DNA of 64,000 bases from Balanoglossus misakiensis (lineage: Eukaryota; Hemichordata). The stretch is taken from positions 1 through 64,000 of the forward strand of contig CM082593.2 of assembly GCA_040954595.2 (NCBI GenBank), in the 5' to 3' direction. Within the stretch, counting starts at the first letter, position 1. Each line of letters begins with the position of its first letter. The notes under the pieces are model-generated. The model was given only the letters and a program-made list of their open reading frames with translations. It had not been told where the DNA came from and ran no database searches. Of this stretch, positions 25,654 through 36,800 are shown one piece after another. Made by a program: the position numbers and the translations under genes.

Positions 25654-25801
25654 CTGTATGTTTTCTTTATTTGACATCCAAATATCTTCATCTGCCATCA
25701 TGCAAGTAGTTTATTGGGAGACTGGGAAACCAAGTCCATATCCACTTCTACCAATGGCAACATTCAGATACACAACATCAGCCTGCACTCTTCGCCATAT
25801 T
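25654..25801 (-). other. Representative 148-nt terminal-exon-like module
   Basis: In this unit the minus strand shows a T-rich tract and TTTTGTTAG acceptor ending at 25802, then AATATGGCGAAG. The frame starting at the second base reads IWRRVQADVVYLNVA, then GRSG and GLGFPV, ending in Q-TAA. The stop sits inside CCAATAAAC, a canonical AATAAA. The remainder, encoding MMADEDIWMSNKENIQ in the same frame after the stop, ends at CAG followed by GTTTGC, a usable GT donor. No matching protein family is recognised. Confidence 0.4.
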
Positions 25802-27279
25802 CTAACAAAACAACAGAAAAAAACATCATTCATGATCAATGAACAAAGTGGTGACATATTTTATAAAATTGATTCAATGAGTTAAGTTTGGATTTGTTCC
25901 AACACTATATACACTCTTAAAATGTTGACTGCAAACCTGAATGTTTTCTTTATTTGACATCCAAATATCTTCATCTGCCATCATGCAAGTAGTTTATTGG
26001 GTGACTGGGAAACCAAGTCGTTGTCCACTTCTACCAATGGCAACATTCAGATACAGAACATCAGCCTGCACTCTTCGCCATATTCTAACAAAACAACGGA
26101 AAAAACATGATTCATGATCAATGAAGAAAGTGGTGACATATTTTATAAAATTGATTCAATGTGTTAAGTTTGGATTTGTTCCAATACTATATACACTCTT
26201 AAAATGTTGACTGCAAACCTGTATGTTTTCTTTATTTGACATCCAAATATCTTCATCTGCCATCATGCAAGCAGTTAATTGGGTGACTGGGAAACCAAGT
26301 CCTTGTCCACTTCTACCAATGGCAACATTCAGATACAGAACATCAGCCTGCGCTCTTCGCCATATTCTAACAAAACAACGGAAAAAACATGATTCATGAT
26401 CAATGAAGAGAGTGGTGACATATTTTATAAAATTGATTCAATGTGTTAAGTTTGGATTTGTTCCAATACTATATACACTCTTAAAATGTTGACTGCAAAC
26501 CTGTATGTTTTCTTTATTTGACATCCAAATATCTTCATCTGCCATCATGCAAGTAGTTTATTGGCTGACTGGGAAACCAAGTCGTTGTCCACTTCTACCA
26601 ATGGCAACATTCAGATACAGAACATCAGCCTGCACTCTTCGCCATATTCTAACAAAACAATGGAAAAAACATCATTCATGATCAATGAACAAAGTGGTGA
26701 CATATTTTATAAAATTGATTCAATGTGTTAAGTTTGGATTTGTTCCAATACTATGTACACTCTTAAAATGTTGACTGCAAACCTGTATGTTTTCTTTATT
26801 TGACATCCAAATATCTTCATCTGCCATCATGCAAGCAGTTTATTGGGTGACTGGGAAACCAAGTCCTTGTCCACTTCTACCAATGGCAACATTCAGATAC
26901 AGAACATCAGCCTGCGCTCTTCGCCATATTCTAACAAAACAACGGAAAAAACATGATTCATGATCAATGAAGAGAGTGGTGACATATTTTATAAAATTGA
27001 TTCAATGTGTTAAGTTTGGATTTGTTCCAATACTATATACACTCTTAAAATGTTGACTGCAAACCTGTATGTTTTCTTTATTTGACATCCAAATATCTTC
27101 ATCTGCCATCATGCAAGTAGTTTATTGGCTGACTGGGAAACCATGTCCTTGTCCACTTCTACCGTTGGCACCATTAAGAAATTAACATCAGTCTTCATGC
27201 TTGAACTTGCTTCATCTGCCATCATGCGAGTACTTTATTGACTGACTGGAAGACCAAGTCCTTGTCCACCTCTACCATT

Positions 27280-27340
27280 GGCATCATTTGGAATTTTGTC
27301 GTCATCCTTCCTGCTTAACTTAAAGCAATTATACTTCAAT
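27280..27340 (-). other. Diverged copy of the GQGLG terminal-exon motif
   Basis: On the minus strand this edge copy reads RKDDDKIPNDANGRGG followed by QGLGLPVSQ and TAA. It differs from array units at synonymous positions, for example CTT for TTC or CTA and AGT for ACC, yet keeps the peptide and the stop. An edge copy near 21560-21625 reads DFPNDDDSRNGQGLGLPVTQ then TGA. It may be the ancestral, less homogenised form of the repeated exon. Confidence 0.35.
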
Positions 27341-27491
27341 ATTGTTAGTTTCTGTTATATTATAGCACACTAGTAAACAATTACCAAAAAATTTGCTAAA
27401 CTTATCTACCATCACAGTTGGAAAGCTTCTCAACTATTGTAGACATTGGAAGAACTTCATGACAAGATAAAATTAGGACAAGGATACAATA

Positions 27492-27912
27492 GGAATTCAC
27501 ATACACATACATTACATACATGCATACATTACATACATACATGCATACATTACATACATACGTGCATACATTACATACATACGTGCATACATTACATACA
27601 TACATGCATACATTACATACATACATGCATACATTACATACATACATGCATACATGCATACATTGCATACACACACACACGCATACACACACACATACAC
27701 ACACGCATACACACACGCATACACACATAAACACATACACACATACACACATACACACATACACACATACACACATACACACATACATACATACATACAT
27801 ACATACATACATACATACATACATACATACATACATACATACATACATACATACATACATACATACATACATACATACATACATACATACATACATACAT
27901 ACATACATACAT
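27492..27912. repeat. Compound ACAT/ACAC microsatellite
   Basis: The first part is a 21-bp minisatellite of the TACATTACATACATACATGCA type (about 27511-27660). It is followed by (CA)n and ACACAT runs, then an uninterrupted (ACAT)n from about 27780 to 27912. All apparent reading frames here are low-complexity translations of the repeat. It immediately precedes the right copy of the ~1-kb direct repeat. Confidence 0.97.
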
Positions 27913-29135
27913 AGAGAACAATTCTGTACCCTAAAATTTGAAATGAATAATTTTCTTGGCCTTCACTTTCAGGTTTTGGAAAATACAGCTAATTTAAATT
28001 GAATTAGAATACATTACTTAATTTCATCTGTATACCTCTAACTGGCTCATTATGAAAAATAGAAATAGTCACAAGAATACAAGTTTCTAATAGCCTGCTT
28101 ATACCACTCCAGCCAAAGTATTAGTTGTTATAGTTAGTTAATGGTGTGTTAGTACGTTAATATTGAAGTTAGAAAAATTGGCTGAAATGGCACAAACAGT
28201 TTTCTAGATTGAATCAATTTGCTTTGACTGCACAATTCACTAAACAAAATTTCCTCAATTCATACATGTAATTCTTAGAATTTCTAAATCATATGGACAT
28301 TTAGGCTACAGTTTAATAAGCATAGTTGAGTTAAATGGTTACAGACTTGTTTTCTCTGATATTTCATTTGACACACATTAAACGCACATGTTCATGTATG
28401 TATGATGTATGTATGTATGTATGTATGTATGTATGTATGTATGTATGTATGTATGTATGTATGTATGTATGTATGTATGTATGTATGCATGTATGCATGT
28501 ATGCATGCATGCATGCATGTATGCATGCATGCATGCATGCATGTATGTATGTATGTATGTATGTATGTATGTATGTATGTATGTATGTATGTATGTATGT
28601 ATGTATGTATGTATGTATGTATGTATGTATGTATGTATGTATATGAGAATTCATACTGTGTCCTAATCTGAATCCTTCTTGTCATGAAGTTTTCCCAATG
28701 GCTGCAACAATTGTGTAGCTCCTCAACTGTAATAGTAGACAAGTGTGCTAATTAACATAATTGAAATTCTGCACAAGTAACCAGGGTGATCAAGGGAACG
28801 CATACGGAAAGTCAATGTCAATGCCATAATCTTCACTGGATCAACAGATTAAGGAGCAAAATTCACTCATTTTGGACCATTTAGAGATTGATTTTGTATG
28901 ACAGGAAATGATGGTTACAAATCAACATCAATTTTTAACACAAACATAACACGAGTAATCAATGTATACTTGAAATCGTTGAAAGGTCAACAAGCGATTT
29001 TGTCGCTTTAAGAGAAAACAAAACAGAACGCAATCCCTTCATTCTCATTATAAACTCTTCAAATGCTGACTAAAAACCTGTGTCTTCTCTTCATTTGGCA
29101 TCCAGATATCTTCATCTGCGATCATGGACCCTACA
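27912..29135. repeat. Right copy of the ~1-kb direct repeat
   Basis: This copy starts at TAGAGAACAATTCTGTACCC and is collinear with 20705-21660. It differs by having the (ATGT)n expansion at 28391-28642 between the GGCTACAGTTTAATAAGC landmark and CATACTGTGTCCTAATCTG, and by lacking the telomeric tract. At 29075-29125 the minus strand encodes ADEDIWMPNEEKTQ directly before CAG/GTTTTT. That peptide matches the ADEDIWMSNKENIQ of the array units with several substitutions. Confidence 0.85.
28391..28642. repeat. (ATGT)n microsatellite with ATGC interruptions
   Basis: The tract is about 250 bp of ATGT tetramers with a central ATGC-rich segment at 28487-28543. It is the reverse complement of the (ACAT)n run ending at 27912, so the two could pair as a long imperfect hairpin with a ~480-bp loop. 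Reading frames through it are repeat translations. Confidence 0.97.
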
Positions 29136-29821
29136 TGGTCTATGATAAAACACACTCAAATTGAATACGGATCTATAAAAACATACATTAGTAGAATTGA
29201 AGAGTGAAGTTCTTCACTGCAATGCCATGGAAACTTAAATGCATGCAGTCGCGAATAAACATGTGTGATTGACATCGTGAAATGCAACACACCAGCTCGG
29301 CTACATTCATGCACAATCTGGCAAACAGACAAACACACGTACGCATAAAAATGGTTGCGGTTTCATGACTTTGATAAACGTTACACAATTTGTTTGAACA
29401 TGAAGGTTTGCAGCCAAGAATCGTGCTACTAATGCGACAAATAATCGTAGAATGGAAATTTTACAGAAATAACGATGCAATTAGTGAAATATACGAACGC
29501 GAAAAAAGACAGATGATTTTCAATTATGAAATAAGTTTAAGTATTCCCGTATTTCGCTCGACGACAACTATAGTTCCTTGGCTCTCATCAGAAAAAAACT
29601 AGTGAATAGATTTATTTGGTGCAAGTGTTGAAAACTGAGCGCAATTGGGCCGGGCGTCCGCGCCACGTTTCAAACGAAAAAAAACACGTCGCTTCTTGGA
29701 ACAATGGCGAGTACTCCCGACTACTCTCTCGAAAACTAGGCTAGAATTACTAACGAAGGTCTTCACCTTTTCCTCACTAGGGTCGAAAGTCGGAGCGCTA
29801 ATTTTAGTAAATACCGGTTAC
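29136..29821. other. Intergenic or intronic stretch, no gene recognised
   Basis: It holds short open frames on both strands (for example 29390-29602 plus) with no recognisable domain. From about 29640 CpG density rises (GGGCCGGGCGTCCGCGCC), consistent with the edge of a promoter-like region for the possible exon at 29822-30049. Confidence 0.4.
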
Positions 29822-30049
29822 TTACCTAGTAGATAATATGTTCTTTATCTTGGTTTCCGGGCTGTAGAAATTCCCGTAGCTTGTCAGACAAAATCCTCTT
29901 GTTCTGCAGGTTGTTGCTCTCTCGATAGTCCGGGTCGCTCTGCGCGATTTGCATTTAAAACGTGGATGAGCTCGTAGCACAGGTGCATTGTATTTCCCAT
30001 GATCCTGTGTCTCACCTGTGCAGCGGGATCGGACGCCACCAACGGCCAT
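29822..30049 (-). CDS. Possible 5' exon of an unidentified minus-strand gene
   Basis: A strong donor, TAG followed by GTAAGT, lies at 29826/29825 on the minus strand, in a CpG-richer stretch than its surroundings. Two frames reach it. One starts at an ATG at 29954, just after an in-frame TAA, reads MQIAQSDPDYRESNNLQNKR and onward for 42 residues, and ends in a TAG that abuts the donor. The other starts at an ATG at 30049 and stays open through the donor. A second donor, CAG followed by GTGAGA, lies near 30016. A downstream exon could be the ADEDIWMPNEEKTQ segment near 29100 or the exon-like array. I do not recognise the protein; it may be non-coding first-exon sequence. Confidence 0.3.
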   Translation of the reverse strand: MAVGGVRSRCTGETQDHGKYNAPVLRAHPRFKCKSRRATRTIERATTCRTRGFCLTSYGNFYSPETKIKNILSTR

Positions 30050-30064
30050 AAGCCCACAAATTAT

Positions 30065-30338
30065 TATAGCTCATGATTTTTTTCAAAAAATGAGTTTTCC
30101 GACTTTGCGAATTTCGGTCATTTTGTCGTTTCTTGACATTTTTCATGGGTTATAGCTCATGATTTTTATTTAAAAAATGACAGTTTTCCGACTTTGCGAA
30201 TTTCGATCATTTTGTCGTTTCTTGACATTTTTCATGGGTTATAGCTCATGATTTTTATTTTAAAAATGACAGTTTTCCGACTTTGCGAATTTCGATCATT
30301 TTGTCGTTTCTTGACATTTTTCATGGGTTATAGCTCAT
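30065..30338. repeat. Three tandem units of 86-89 bp
   Basis: TATAGCTCATGATTTTT begins at 30065, 30151 and 30240, and a fourth truncated start is at 30329. Units contain TTTTCCGACTTTGCGAATTTCG and TTTTGTCGTTTCTTGACA. The second and third units are almost identical; the first lacks three bases. No coding role is evident. Confidence 0.95.
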
Positions 30339-30349
30339 CATTTTATTAA

Positions 30350-31030
30350 ATGTTTTTCTTTAAATCATCTAAGCCAGCGATATTTATCAAAGAAAGTAGA
30401 GACGTTTCCCAGCTGGCTTTTTCCGATTATCATATCCTGGCTCCAAACATGGTCGTTAGGGAGATTTGTGATTATGTTGCCTATCAATCGTTTACCAGAC
30501 GAAAATACCTCAATTATAGTAGTGTTGTTTCTCAAAATAACGGAAGCGAAGCCATTTACCGTTCTGCAGAAGATTTCACTACCACCACAAGTCAGTGCAG
30601 CCGAAGACCCAATGACCGAATATAAAATCACGCTCCTCCACTGCAAACTTTCAGATATACATTTGCAACAAAAGAAGAAAACTGCATTAATTATAATTTC
30701 ATTCCTAAAGTATTATTAAGTCTTGTGTGCCGGTTTTAATTGTCGAAAATACCAACTTCCGTCGATGAAATCAATACAGATTAAACAACCGATAATAAAT
30801 GTATACATTTAAGGTAAAAACATCGACTTTTATTGTTCATACATACTAGTATGTTCAATAGGAATATGTTCTTGCTACCTGTAAAAATAGAATTTAATCA
30901 CAGGAGATAAATTGAACGTTTCGCTCTGGTAGCTTCTGAAATAGAAATTATAGGGTTAAGAGTATGATTGGCAGTTATGAGAAACAGGAAAAGAAGCACA
31001 ACCCACTAAATAAAAACGATTATTTCACAT
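30350..31030. other. Non-coding stretch, nothing assigned
   Basis: Overlapping frames of about 80-93 residues occur on both strands at 30350-30719, none with a recognisable domain or clear splice context. The remainder is AT-rich. It may be intergenic DNA downstream of the ankyrin/death-fold gene. Confidence 0.4.
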
Positions 31031-32297
31031 AACATTTTATTCCAACTTTTATATTATATACATACAATAAAACTTTCTACATCACTGGAAAACATATTGT
31101 AAATTTTAAGAAATATTTTCATAATCTGTCCAACCATAAAAAGATGGGATGTATCGGTGGGACTAAAGTTCACACGAAGTCAAATCAAAGTAAACATGAC
31201 TAGAATGGAACACATTTATCTTAAACATGTATGCAAAACCACAGATGGAATTTTCCAAGCAGGGCTAGCTAATGTCCAAGATTTTCACCTTCATATATTC
31301 ATACCGTTATATTAAACCCAGATAATACAAAGAGGAAGCTGCTTCTTTTTCAGCCACACATTGGAAGACACTAGAATAGCAATAAAACTGTTGTTTATGT
31401 TATAATATATAGTTAAATGTCACAATATGCTAACATTGTCCATTTGTGTTCACTTGGCACGTAAAATTTCAGACGGGATTCAAAGCACATTTATATGGCT
31501 ACCGACATGTACGAAAGTGTTCTATCATTTCATTGGCTCTATAAATGCAACATGCTGGACCTGTAGGCCAATTATCGCACACTATGTATGAAACACACTG
31601 CTCTTTGTTGTGATACGCTCATGAAAGCGTTTACTATGCAAATGACACGATCAGTCCAGTCCATTGACTCAAAATTACAATGTATAAATACAGAACAAAC
31701 AAACAAATTAAATATAAGCATATGAAATATTTCCATTTATACTGCAAGCAGACTGAAAATATCAATAATTGTCGAGTGACTGACGATGAATAAAGATTTA
31801 CCAAATTTACATAATCCATTTTGCCAGTTTAGAATTGCGGTATCTTTTATGCGGAATGAGAATACGGTGTGTCATAAAACACAAAATGACGGTTCATATT
31901 CGGGCTACATCAAACGTCATGTGCACGCCACTGTAAATTTCTCTTGCAACTGTCCCTCTGGGAGACTTTGTCTGTGACTCACATCCTTGGAAAATAGATG
32001 TAATCATGTTGCCCCAATTTTGGTTGTCTTTTTCCAAAGCAGAAAAATTTTCAGCCTAGGGCATTGTGCTGATGCATGTTTAAGTTGTCATCAGCAAATT
32101 TGCCTGCCTAATATAGCAATTGCACGTGACACAAAATGTACCATATTTGGTAACGATTTAAGATGATGAAACTTCTTTCTATAAGTGAATCAAAAGCTAT
32201 GTCAGAAAGCTTCGTCTCTTCCTGACCACCTCAAGCCATCGTGAAATGTGTTTTGACGGATCACGATTTCATTTATTGTTTTTGTTTGTTCCATATT
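31031..32297 (-). other. Probable 3' untranslated region of the ankyrin/death-fold gene
   Basis: AT-rich sequence without convincing frames follows the stop codon at 32298-32300. Minus-strand AATAAA signals occur very close to the stop (32272-32277) and again at 31036-31041. The second would give a ~1.25-kb UTR. The true polyadenylation site cannot be decided from sequence alone. Confidence 0.4.
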
Positions 32298-33865
32298 TTA
32301 AATTGTAGTTGACAGGTCGACGACATCTTTTTGACTTCTCCCCACGCTCTTTTCTTGCCCGACGTCCCACATGATAACTTTCTTAGCTTTTGGTTTTGCA
32401 GCAGAACGAGGTTGCCAAACCGACTCACAAATATCATTTTGTGAATAGGTCTGCGCAGAATGCCTCCGCATTGGATTTTGTCTTATGTTAGGTAAGTCCA
32501 CAGTCAAGTTCCTACTAGAAGTGGCCCTTTCTTTGAAATAAAAGTCCATTCTGTACGTTCCCATTTTGGTCTTTTTAACGATTCTTTGCATTTTGATATC
32601 ACTGTCCGAGTAACTCCGTTGTCTTCGCGCAGGACGGGTTAGGTGTGTTTGATGAGCTTTGGAATTTTCGATAAGTTCAACTACGATTGAGGATTTGTAA
32701 ACAGATGTAGTTTTATATTCACCGTCTGTGTCTTCGCTCAAATTAAACGAATTGAGTAAAAGTTCAATGGATTTTCCCGCGTCGAGAAGGTGCCGCGTTG
32801 CATCATCAATCTCACTTTCGCCGTGCAACTCAAGAGATGATTCAGTTTGTACACTCACCTGGGTCTCAGACGAATCCTTGCGGGAGCTTTGTCCTTCGCT
32901 ACCTTCCTCACTCGTCGATTCGCCGGCTGCAGTGAACTGTCCGTTGTACGGCAGGCGGTCAGATGACGGAAGCAGCGCGGGAGCGCATTCATTATCGCTC
33001 CGGAACTGGAAGGCATCGGATACTGGAGTCACGTGACCCATTCTTCTACGTTTCTCGTAAGTTTTGGCCGGTTTGCGTTGGGTCGGTGGACTCGGTGAGT
33101 TGGGTGAACTGAACTTGCGAAAAATGGACGGACTTGGTATACTGATTTTTGTAAAAATGGAAGAGCTATTACTGGACCTTTTATCTTTCTTCTTTTTCTT
33201 GGACAGCCGGGGACTTTGGGAGCTTGGCGTGGAATTACCCTCGCTTCCGGACTCGTGAATCACTAATGAGGTATCGCCAGACGAGCGCCTCGTTGTGGAT
33301 GTGCTTGCCAAAGATTGTCGTTCGCTTTCGTCGTTGGCCATCTCAGTATGCACGTCAGCCTCCACGTACTGAACAGAAGATGGCCACTGTGGTTCGTCTA
33401 CAACAGAACCATCAGGAACATTGGTTTCACTAATTTTGCTCAGATTTGTCTTTTCAATAGATCCGTTATTTTGCGCTGTACCCCCAGGTGACTTGTCATC
33501 CTGGCTGCCCCTTCTGAAACTGAAGAAGTCGGCTCGATTTCGCAAATTTTTGCTTTCATCAACGCTGCTTCTTCGGTTCTTTGATTTCTTAGGTTCGAAT
33601 CCTAAAACAATGTCGTCTGCTGCTGGAGTCGCTGTACTCATTTTCCGGAAAGGGAGCTTGTCGAATAGCGACCCGGGTTTCTTTCTTTTAAATCCAGGTG
33701 ACGGAGTGTGATCACCACGCTTCGTAGAGGGCGTCCTTTCATGGTGACCACTGAACCCATTGGAGTTTTCCATGGCAACTTGTGCTGCCTTTTCTAAGTC
33801 TGCCTGGCTCTTGATTGGTTTTATAGCTATAGGACGTAACTTGGAAAACCTTCGTTTGAGATCAT
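32298..33865 (-). CDS. Exon 6: basic Ser/Pro-rich tail and stop (residues 337-858)
   Basis: The acceptor is TTTTCCAG at 33866-33867; the first two bases complete an Asp codon with exon 5, and DDLKRRFSK closes the death fold. The tail has basic clusters GFKRKK (394-399), KKKKKDKR (559-566) and KRRR (608-611). It also has many SP/TP sites, an amphipathic Leu-rich segment DDATRHLLDAGKSIELLL (~690-707), and RRQRSYSDSD (750-759) and MRRHSAQ (802-808), which fit basophilic-kinase or 14-3-3-type sites. It ends VVDLSTTI-stop. The basic clusters could be nuclear-localisation or membrane-binding signals. Open frames on the opposite strand are shadows. Confidence 0.9.
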
Positions 33866-36800
33866 CTGGAAAATGAATGATGGGGAAGGGAGAAAAAATT
33901 TATTTAGTTTGAGTAGTCACCAATTCCCTGTAGTAAAAACTTTGAGAAAATGATATAGTTGAACAATCTCCTCAAGCCGAAGAAGTTCACCGTCAGTTTT
34001 TTTTTTTAAATTCTAAAATTAAACGGGAAAAAAAATATTTTCACCGAGGGGGGGGGGGGGGTATTGTGAACGACCACGAATGAGGTCACTCTTACCTTCA
34101 TGAAATGACAGGAATACTTACCGACTAGAATTCTTTGGTTAACAGTTTCATGACACAGGGCGCCAAACAGGATGCCGATATCGCCGTTTTTCTTGTCCCA
34201 AGACTGTAGACCCTGCACTATACATTCCTCAAGGCTGATATTAATAAAGTGAAACTTGAGATCCATGATATCTTTGTTTTGAAATCCAAGCACTTTAAAG
34301 AAATCTTTCCAATATTTGTTGCTGAGGCGACGCTTGAGGAAAGCGAATACTGCATCTCTGGTGCTGGTGTCCACTTCAACGTCGGGCTGTCGGCAAGAAA
34401 GGCGAATGTTAGTGGGTGCCACAACACTGGCCATGATGCCTCCTTTGAATGCGTGCAAAGATGATATTCTGCAGTTGGCATGGCTGTCGGTTTCATACAT
34501 GGCCAGCAAACCGTCTCCATTTAGCATAATGTAAATGGTTTGCTTAAAACTAAGAACTTGTGTTCTTTGCAAAGTTACTAAAGTTTCTATACTAATTCCA
34601 CACTTCACAATTATAACAAAAGAGTCTGTCTGAGGGCAATGGATGAAGATCTAGCAACTGTATTCTAATGGTCAGGTAACGATTTATATAACATTGCGAA
34701 TATCCGGTTACTTTTCTGTGTAAGTCGGGTAGCAGGCTAAAAGGTCTAGTCATTTTAATAGCGGCGCTAAAACTTGACCCTGACGCGGTTGGAATGACGA
34801 AAATGTGCCGGAAAACGGCGCAAACACGCGTTGCCCACATCGAATAGTAACAAACTTGGTGCGGACGGCTCACAAGGGTCGATGAACCATTCATGTTGTC
34901 TACGCGTAGTCGCCGCCAAGGCACAGCGGCTTTATATATCCTGCAGTACATTTTGTGATTATAGCTGCGATTTCCTGGGGTTAACTGTTTTTCGCTATGG
35001 TGTCCATTCTGGTGATTGTGGAATTTTACGACCATTGTGTTTTAGGTGAGAGCGTGACGTAGGTAAACAATGAGTACACGTCACTGAATGCCATGCAACG
35101 GCGGTGAAACTCAACTTTTTGAACTTTGACTGTACCCGATGATGTGAATTCGCAGAATTGGAATCAACCATTTTGACATCGTGTACTTACACCTTTGCAA
35201 GTTCGACCTTGTTCGATTTTCACAGCTATCCTTATGAAATGATGTCATCGTGTTTGACGAAAATGTGAATGAAAACAACTAACAAAAATCAGTCATGACG
35301 TCATCCAACTGATTACAGAATGTGGAATTTCACATTTCCTCATATATGATTATATACCAATATATATTATGACTTGATTACCCTGATCACACTATGAGCA
35401 ACACCTGTTCCAATTTCAAAGTCGATACACTGAAATACAAAATAATGGCAATTTTTCGTACATCATTTTGTAAACAACGGTCACGGACCATTTCATTACC
35501 TCAGCTGATGGCGTTGCCATGGGTACCGCCGTAGAGATGGGTAGTGTCATGTTGTCTGGGGAAAGGTCAGGGACAGCCATGGCTGTCTCCTCGCCATTTG
35601 AGCGAATATCTGATGACGTAGTGTTTTCCGAACTACTACTAACACCAGAGTCGGCAGATGTTTTATGCACCATGTTCTCCTACAAGAAAACGAGAAAAGG
35701 CATTTTATGCGCATGACCAGAGAGAAAGAGAAAGAGAAAGAGAGATAACATTACGAGCAACGGAAAACAGCTAGCTGGATAGAATAACAAGGTAACTATG
35801 AGGGCTACGCTTATTACATGAAATGTGTACACTAAAGGGAACTACAACAGGAATTCGCCGTTTCTAGGCAAGGGAGGACCATGAGAACAAATCAGAGAGG
35901 GAGAAGCGCGAGCTTTTATAATCTGCGCGTGCTGACTTTGTTGCAAATTTCAAGACTGGTTGTTACTTAATACTGATCTCCACCAGAAGCTGTGGACCTG
36001 ACCGTCTTCAATCCTGCCTCATCATGCTTAATCTAATATACCTGACCATTTTCACGCATACCGAACAAGGTCGTGTAGACACGTGATGCTTTTTAGAGTA
36101 ATGGAAAATGATATAAAATGCTGCCGTAAATTTAATAGCATTACAGTAATAATGGAAGCTTGTGAGAAGAGAGAGAGAGAGACTGAATGTTCCGAAAGAG
36201 CAAATCATTAAATATATCAGAGCTATACATTGGGAGTTGGCGTCATCGAATGAATATTGTGCAATGGTTTCATGTGAAACACTGGTAAGACTTGTTTAGC
36301 CAGGAAACAACCTTTAGGACTTCATCTTGGTTTTGTCAATGTATTCATTTAATAAAGGAGCCAAAAAACGTGATTATTTTGTCCACTTTTCTGTCAACGT
36401 TCCCTGCAGTTGACTGGCCCACAATGCCTTATGCACATCACAGTCTTTTCCCCAACATCTAAATGTTAGACAAGGGTCTTTTCGATCACCCCGATTGACA
36501 GGTTATCTAATTTTCGTTGTTAAACAACATGACACGATTCTACTCTACTTACTTAGTGACCGTTGTGTTAATGGAAAATTGCTCAAAGCGTTCAAATAAA
36601 TATTGATGGACCAGACATGTTCAATGCGTTTCAGTTACACATATATAAGCAAAACTGAACCTGTACATTGTCAATTATGTGACCCCACTTATTCGCTCAT
36701 CACATTCCTTTTGAACGCGTTCCGTCATTTAATTTCCCATTTACTATTTGAGACTAGTCAAATCGCCTTACAAAATTCAAATGTCCTCTGACAGGAAATG

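Larger units (their letters stand above)
21480..27330 (-). repeat. ~282-bp tandem array, about 20 units with terminal-exon-like content on the minus strand
   Basis: The conserved mark CATCTGCCATCATGC recurs at about 21808, 22087, 22367, 22648, 22933, 23214, 23495, 23885, 24165, 24448, 24729, 25122, 25407, 25688, 25971, 26252, 26535, 26816 and 27098; a divergent unit sits at 21527. Three extra partial units (about 23610, 24845 and 27212) carry a TTAGAAATTAA-type insert. Spacing is 281-285 bp, 282-283 in the last six units. Read on the minus strand, nearly every unit has a pyrimidine tract ending TTTTGTTAG, then an open frame ending ...GQGLG(L/F)PV(T/S)Q-stop, with AATAAA overlapping the stop, then ADEDIWMSNKENIQ-coding sequence before CAG/GTTTGC. 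Whether it is transcribed is unknown. Confidence 0.9.

Noticed and set aside
27402-28742. Frames reading MYVCMYVC or HTYIHTYI
   Set aside because: Translations of ACAT/ATGT tetranucleotide repeats.
32728-33711. Plus-strand frames of 64-102 codons opposite exon 6
   Set aside because: Shadows of the minus-strand coding exon, with no splice or start signals of their own.
34592-35035. 147-codon minus-strand frame in intron 4
   Set aside because: Does not fit the splice phases of the flanking exons and shows no domain.
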